Of a DNA stretch of 10,638 bases, positions 6,675 through 10,638 are shown piece after piece; within the stretch, counting starts at the first letter, position 1; each line of letters begins with the position of its first letter. Origin of the DNA: an uncultured Pirellulaceae bacterium (GTDB lineage Bacteria > Planctomycetota > Planctomycetia > Pirellulales > Pirellulaceae); NCBI GenBank assembly GCA_934278005.1, contig CAKQWG010000109.1, forward strand, positions 1 to 10,638, in the 5' to 3' direction. The position numbers were made by a program, and so were the translations under genes. The notes below the pieces were generated by a model. It made no database searches, was not told the DNA's origin, and saw only the letters and a list, made by a program, of their open reading frames with translations.

Positions 6675-8666
6675 GTGTCCACTCCGCTTCCCGCTCGCGT
6701 CGCCTATCAGATTCAACTGCAACAAGCTGATTCGACGCTGCAACACTTGCAAAAGAAACACGTGCGCATGGTATGGCTGCGGACGATCTTCTTTTTCGGG
6801 GCTTTCGCTGGATTGTTTTTCGGCTACGCCGACGTCGGTTATCGCGTGCCGCTGCTATGGTTAGGCTGGACTGCCGCTGTGGCCTTCCTGGTCGCCATAG
6901 TCTGGCACGAGCACCTGCGGCTGGCGATCTCGCGGCAGATTGCCGACCAACAACTGCTGCAGCGACTGCTAGCCCGCCTCGACCGGGATTGGAATCAATT
7001 GCCCGAGCAGCACTTGCTCCCCGAGTTTGCCGAACTGCCCTTTGCAGACGACCTCGATGTGGCCGGAAGTGCCAGCCTGCTAAACCTGCTCTCGCTGGCA
7101 GGCACGCTCCCGGGCCAGCGGAAGCTACATAGCTGGATCGCCGAAAGCACCGATTGGCCCACGGTCCTCTTGCGGCAGCAGGCCGTGCGACAGATGACCA
7201 ACCAGCGTGAAATGCGACTGTCGATCGTGAAGACAGTCCAGGCTCACAGCGCGGGCGGTCACAGCGCGGGCAATCTGGCCAAGCATGTCTACGGCCTGCC
7301 GCAGTGGGCGTCTAGTCCGCAGTGGCTGCCGCAACACCGCTTAGCGCATTGGCTCAGCTACCTCGGCCCGGCACTGATCGCCTGTGGAGCAGTACTGGTT
7401 GTCATCGCTCTGGCTAGCGGCGAAAAGACGGTGCTCCCTAACATCGCGGTAGGACTGCTCGGCGGTGGCCTGCTGCTGAACATCATTGTCACCGGTCTAT
7501 GGGGCAGCTGGATTCACGACATCTTCCAACAAGTCACTGGATCGCAGCGGGCGACCGCCCAGTTCGCTGAGCTGTTCGAGTCCTTTGCCAAGTTGCCGCA
7601 CGACGGCGGACTGCTGGACCAGATCCGGAAAGTCGCTACCGAGCAGCCCAACTGTGCAACACGCGGCTTCCATAAGTTGCTTAGCCTGGTGCGACTAGCC
7701 AATCTGCAACGCGATCCGTTGATGTACATTGTGTACTTAGTGCTCCAGCTGACATGCATGTGGGACTTTCGCATTTTGAAACTGCTCGAGCGGTGGAAGA
7801 TCCGCTTCGGAGCCGACGTCGCGGCGTGGTTCGATGCGCTGGGCACCTGTGAAGCGATTGTTAGCGCCGCCACGCTGGCGGACGAAAACCGCGATTGGGC
7901 TTTTCCCGAACCACAAGCCGATCCGGGCCTGAAACTGAACGGAGTTGCCATCGGTCACCCGTTACTGCCCGACGGACACCGGGTGCCCAACGACATCAAA
8001 CTCGCCAGCGATCGACCGCTACTGCTAGTGACCGGTTCCAATATGGCCGGCAAAAGCACTTTCCTGCGCTCGCTCGGACTGAACCTGGTCTTGGCTCGCA
8101 CCGGTGCCCCGGTATGCGCTCAGCAGTTGTCTACGCCGCTGTTTGAACTGGCCACCAGCATTCGCGTGCGTGACAGTCTGCGCGACGGGGTGTCGTTCTT
8201 CATGGCCGAGCTCCGCCGCTTGAAAGAAGTCGTCGATCTGGCCCACTGCCGTCACGAGCAAACTTGCCCAAGTCACCCTGCCCCCAATCAAATGGCGGCT
8301 GGGCAAGTCGAATCGACCGCCGCCGCATCTAAACTGACGCAGCAAAGTGCCACTCCAAACGACGCTCCCATTCTGTTCCTGCTCGATGAGATCCTACAAG
8401 GGACCAATAGCCGCGAGAGACAATTGGCAGTGGAAACCGTGGTGCAGCGCCTGCTCAGCTATGGCGCTTGCGGGCTGCTGTCGACCCACGATCTCGACCT
8501 AGCTACCGTCGAGTCCATTGCGCAGGCGAGCCAAGTGGTTCATTTCCATGAGTATTTTGAAACGGTCGACGGCAAAGAGGTCATGCGTTTCGACTACAAG
8601 ATGCGCCCCGGCTCGACCCCCACCACCAACGCCATGAAACTGCTCAAACTGGTCGGGCTCGAATAA
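6675..8666 (+). CDS. Membrane-anchored MutS-like ATPase
   Basis: Predicted 663-residue protein with the C-terminal ATPase domain of the MutS family but without the N-terminal mismatch-recognition domain. Residues about 34-51 and 55-76 form one predicted membrane hairpin, and about 230-250 and 254-275 a second. Between them lies a MutS-core-like helical stretch, with DDLDVAGSASLLNLLS. The ATPase has Walker A GSNMAGKST at 454-462, the SFFMAELRRL segment, Walker B LFLLDE with D571/E572, QGTNSRER and the switch histidine in LLSTHDLDLA. All catalytic residues are present. About 35 Ala/Gln/Ser-rich residues are inserted between the SFFMAEL segment and Walker B (nt about 8254-8364). The family is common in planctomycetes and Bacteroidetes and its function is unknown; mismatch repair is unlikely. 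GTG 6675 is chosen for GAAGAG 9 nt upstream and a family-like ARVAYQIQLQQ N-terminus. In-frame TTG 6489 and GTG 6582 would add sequence that does not look conserved. Confidence 0.88.
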   Translation: MSTPLPARVAYQIQLQQADSTLQHLQKKHVRMVWLRTIFFFGAFAGLFFGYADVGYRVPLLWLGWTAAVAFLVAIVWHEHLRLAISRQIADQQLLQRLLARLDRDWNQLPEQHLLPEFAELPFADDLDVAGSASLLNLLSLAGTLPGQRKLHSWIAESTDWPTVLLRQQAVRQMTNQREMRLSIVKTVQAHSAGGHSAGNLAKHVYGLPQWASSPQWLPQHRLAHWLSYLGPALIACGAVLVVIALASGEKTVLPNIAVGLLGGGLLLNIIVTGLWGSWIHDIFQQVTGSQRATAQFAELFESFAKLPHDGGLLDQIRKVATEQPNCATRGFHKLLSLVRLANLQRDPLMYIVYLVLQLTCMWDFRILKLLERWKIRFGADVAAWFDALGTCEAIVSAATLADENRDWAFPEPQADPGLKLNGVAIGHPLLPDGHRVPNDIKLASDRPLLLVTGSNMAGKSTFLRSLGLNLVLARTGAPVCAQQLSTPLFELATSIRVRDSLRDGVSFFMAELRRLKEVVDLAHCRHEQTCPSHPAPNQMAAGQVESTAAASKLTQQSATPNDAPILFLLDEILQGTNSRERQLAVETVVQRLLSYGACGLLSTHDLDLATVESIAQASQVVHFHEYFETVDGKEVMRFDYKMRPGSTPTTNAMKLLKLVGLE

Positions 8667-8677
8667 CGCCCCTGGCG

Positions 8678-8758
8678 TAAGCTTCAAGTAAGCTTCTAGC
8701 TTGCGAGTGGCCTAAGCTTCTAGCTTGCGAAAAAGCGGCCTAAGCTTCTAGCTTGCGA
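8678..8758. repeat. Triplicate 18-bp repeat with short dyad, between convergent genes
   Basis: TAAGCTTCTAGCTTGCGA occurs exactly at 8689-8706, 8713-8730 and 8741-8758, with a partial copy, TAAGCTTCA, at 8678-8686. Spacers are 6 and 10 nt and both end in GGCC. Each unit contains AAGCT-TCT-AGCTT, a 5-bp stem with a 3-nt loop, the same plan as the CCGACGC palindromes but a different sequence. The array fills the 147-bp gap between the stops of two convergent genes, where a bidirectional terminator or mRNA 3'-end structure would be expected. There is no T-run. Confidence 0.85.
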
Positions 8759-8813
8759 AGAAGTGGCTCACCGCATGGCAAGCAGGATGCATACTCCACC
8801 GCCCATGACTGGG

Positions 8814-10196
8814 TTATTTGGCTCGAAAAGCAGCGTACTCTTCAGCCGTAATAACGCCATCGCCATTGGTATCAGCCGGTGTGGGATCGACCAACATGGC
8901 CTTCCATTCGTTAGCGGTCAGCTGCCCGTCGCCGTTGGAATCGTACTTACCAATTTGTCGTTTGGCCCACTCAAGTTCGGGTCCGCCGGGAGCGCTGCGT
9001 GCGGACGAGGATGCAGTGCTGGCCTTCGACGCGCTGGCATCTGTAGGAGCGTTTGCAGCGCTGCCCGCCGTCATACCGCTGACCCTTGCGCCTGCGGCAA
9101 GCGCTGCGATGCACTCGCTCGGCAGAATCACCCCATCGCCGTTGAGATCCCATTTTTGGAATTCGGCCAGCGTCTCTGCGTTCCACGAACTACTGAACTC
9201 GTTCATAGTGACTTGTCCGTCGCCGTTGACGTCGCTGCGAGCGAAGAAGTCGGGCAGACCGCTAACTTTGCTACTGGCAGCGGCCGTCGATCGGTAGCTC
9301 TTGGCATCTCCAAATCGCGAGACGGGTTCTTTAGCTTCCTCAGGGCGGTTCTCACTACGACTCCAACCTCGCGAATCGCCGCCGCGCCAGGAGCGTGAAT
9401 CGTTTCTTTGGCTTTGATCTTTCTGCTGAGTAGCCTGCTCGGCCACTCGCCGCTGCGCATAGCGGACAGCCAACTCAGACTTACTGAGCTTGCCATCTCG
9501 ATTGCGATCGTACTGCAGCGGGTCGTCCGACCAGCGTCCGCGCTTGAGCTCATCGGCATCCAACAGTCCATCTTTGTTGGTGTCGTACCGGCCCATGCGA
9601 TCTTCGGCTTCCTTAGTATCGCGATCCTCAACTTTAACATTGAACACAGAACTGCTTGCGCCGAAACCGGGGAGCGGCTCGGGGGTCGTTTTCAAACTGA
9701 AGTCGGGCACCAGCAGCTCCGGAAGTTTGCTCTCCTGCGACTCGACATCCCCGCCACGGCTACTACTCGAGCCGCCGCGCATACGGTCCATTTCACCGAC
9801 CAGTTTGTCGATGGGAACGGGCTTAGAAAGATCGATTTCAGGATTATTCTGAGCTAATCGTTGCAGGAAAAACTGGGCTGGCCCCTGGGCCTCCTCTGGG
9901 TCGATCATATTATTGCCGTTGCGATCGAAACGCTTGAGCATATCCGCCGGATTGAACCCACCGCGTTCACCTCCACCGCGGTCACCACCGCGGTCGCCGC
10001 CCCAGCCCCCCTCGCTGCGTCCGCCGCGATCCCGTCCGCCATCGCTATCGCCGCCCCGGCTCCAGCCACCTCTCATCTCGCCCGAACTGCCCTCGCGAGG
10101 AGGCTGAGCTAAGGCGTGTGGTCCCAGGCTGGCCGCCAGCCAACACACTAGCAGCCCGCACGCCACGGGTGTCACTTGGTAGGGATAAGTACGCAT
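8814..10196 (-). CDS. Exported protein with seven EF-hand loops
   Basis: Predicted secreted or periplasmic calcium-binding protein of 460 residues. The N-terminus MRTYPYQ followed by a hydrophobic core and ending PHALA-Q fits a signal peptide cut near residue 30. Residues about 40-80 are Gly/Arg/Asp-rich low complexity. Seven canonical 12-residue EF loops (D-x-[DN]-x-[DN]…E) begin at residues 91, 205, 230, 322, 350, 419 and 442, e.g. DVNGDGQVTMNE and DTNGDGVITAEE. Loops 2-3, 4-5 and 6-7 are paired as in functional EF-hand domains, while loop 1 stands alone. Ser/Ala- and Gln/Arg-rich linkers separate the pairs. No catalytic domain is visible. Such EF-hand proteins are abundant in planctomycetes and mostly uncharacterised. 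ATG 10196 is chosen because the signal peptide starts there; ATG 10217 (MALKEQ…), with AAAGG 4 nt upstream, is also plausible. The frame is open to 10289. It is convergent with the MutS-like gene. Confidence 0.85.
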   Translation of the reverse strand: MRTYPYQVTPVACGLLVCWLAASLGPHALAQPPREGSSGEMRGGWSRGGDSDGGRDRGGRSEGGWGGDRGGDRGGGERGGFNPADMLKRFDRNGNNMIDPEEAQGPAQFFLQRLAQNNPEIDLSKPVPIDKLVGEMDRMRGGSSSSRGGDVESQESKLPELLVPDFSLKTTPEPLPGFGASSSVFNVKVEDRDTKEAEDRMGRYDTNKDGLLDADELKRGRWSDDPLQYDRNRDGKLSKSELAVRYAQRRVAEQATQQKDQSQRNDSRSWRGGDSRGWSRSENRPEEAKEPVSRFGDAKSYRSTAAASSKVSGLPDFFARSDVNGDGQVTMNEFSSSWNAETLAEFQKWDLNGDGVILPSECIAALAAGARVSGMTAGSAANAPTDASASKASTASSSARSAPGGPELEWAKRQIGKYDSNGDGQLTANEWKAMLVDPTPADTNGDGVITAEEYAAFRAK

Positions 10197-10569
10197 GATC
10201 TGTTCTTTCAAAGCCATCCAGCCTTTCGCAGCCATTCTCGGGAGCCGGCACGTACGAGCCAGCCTAGGCAGTATCCGCAGTGCCATCATAGTTTAAACCC
10301 CGCTTTGCCCGCATGGTTTCGCACGCCACCTTCGGCCAAGCTAGTGCTCTCCCACCGCGCGCTGCTCGCCGCAAACACTCATCGAGAGGGGCATGCAAGA
10401 CGATCTATCCGCAGAGAAAGCCCATCGCAACAGCCTGCCCAGCTCGAAAAATCAGCGGGAAATTCTCAAAACTCTGCATTGCGGAAAGACTTCACCCTCA
10501 AAAGGGCTTGCACGATTCGTTGGTTTGTTTAACATTCTCCAGCATCAGACAGCCAACACGCTCGCACAC
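10197..10569. other. Intergenic region without a supported gene
   Basis: The reading frames in this 373-bp stretch lack recognisable domains or good start signals. On the minus strand a possible -10 hexamer TATGAT (10290 down to 10285) lies 88 nt upstream of the EF-hand ATG, without a good -35. It adjoins GTTTAAAC at 10291-10298. The right part carries a weak candidate promoter for the tRNA. I see no other structure. Confidence 0.5.
10508..10535 (+). promoter_or_regulatory. Weak candidate promoter of the tRNA-Lys gene
   Basis: TTGCAC at 10508-10513 and TAACAT at 10530-10535 are spaced by 16 nt. They would place a transcription start near 10542, about 28 nt before the mature tRNA 5' end. Each hexamer matches the consensus at only four or five positions, so this is tentative. 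Confidence 0.3.
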
Positions 10570-10638
10570 GCCTCCGTAGCTCAGTTGGTTAGAGCAGCTG
10601 ACTCTTAATCAGCGGGTCCAAGGTTCGAGTCCTTGCGG
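10570..10638 (+). tRNA. tRNA-Lys (anticodon CTT), 3' end cut by window
   Basis: The cloverleaf is readable. The acceptor 5' strand GCCTCCG is followed by TA, the D arm GCTC…GAGC with AGTTGGTTA, and the anticodon arm GCTGA-CTCTTAA-TCAGC, which places CTT at 10604-10606. The variable loop is GGGTC and the T arm CAAGG-TTCGAGT-CCTTG. The acceptor 3' strand begins CGG, pairing with CCG, where the window stops. About four acceptor bases, the discriminator and any CCA are missing. It reads lysine AAG codons. Confidence 0.95.

Noticed and set aside
8678..8758. Possible CRISPR array from three identical repeats
   Set aside because: The spacers are only 6 and 10 nt and similar to each other, the repeat is 18 bp, and no cas genes are present.
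10176..10608. Overlapping short frames upstream of the tRNA
   Set aside because: They have no domains and no convincing starts. One runs into the tRNA itself, so they are chance frames in non-coding DNA.
10600..10612. Reading the tRNA anticodon as TTA (stop or suppressor)
   Set aside because: Aligning the stem GCTGA/TCAGC leaves the 7-nt loop CTCTTAA, which puts CTT at positions 34-36; the T33 and purine-37 rules are satisfied.

Overview
The window looks like chromosomal DNA of a planctomycete, probably Pirellulaceae-like. This is inferred from an exported multi-EF-hand protein with a Gly/Arg-rich linker, a membrane-anchored MutS-like ATPase, small palindromic intergenic repeats, and widely spaced genes with weak ribosome binding sites and GTG/TTG starts. 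No 16S or other decisive marker is present.

Layout, left to right. (1) Positions 1-1840 hold a cluster of five near-identical 17-bp palindromes (CCGACGC-3 nt-GCGTCGG). A complete group II intron (51-1700, minus strand) has split one unit of this cluster. Both intron ends can be placed to the base, because an uninterrupted copy of the target lies next to it at 1722-1752. The intron carries a reverse transcriptase/maturase gene broken by a one-base frameshift in a run of five G. (2) A minus-strand ArnT/PMT-type membrane glycosyltransferase (1726-3759) reads into the palindromic repeats, which supply its last ~37 residues and its stop codon. (3) A short divergent intergenic region with two perfect palindromes separates it from a plus-strand M50 (site-2 type) intramembrane protease (3866-4843). 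(4) The GTPase HflX (5038-6429) follows, with its own recognisable promoter. (5) Next is a MutS-like ATPase with four predicted membrane segments (6675-8666). (6) Between this gene and the convergent EF-hand gene lies a second repeat family, three copies of an 18-mer (8689-8758). (7) An exported protein with seven EF-hand loops is encoded on the minus strand (8814-10196). (8) About 370 bp of apparently non-coding DNA precede a tRNA-Lys(CTT) cut off by the window end.

The genes do not form an evident single pathway. The protease, HflX and MutS-like genes share a strand but are separated by ~195 and ~245 bp, so a single operon is not supported. I see no defence island, CRISPR array, secondary-metabolite cluster or other clearly new multi-gene system. 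The most informative part is the interaction of mobile and repetitive DNA at the left: a hairpin repeat serves as an intron target, and copies of the same repeat have been recruited as coding sequence.
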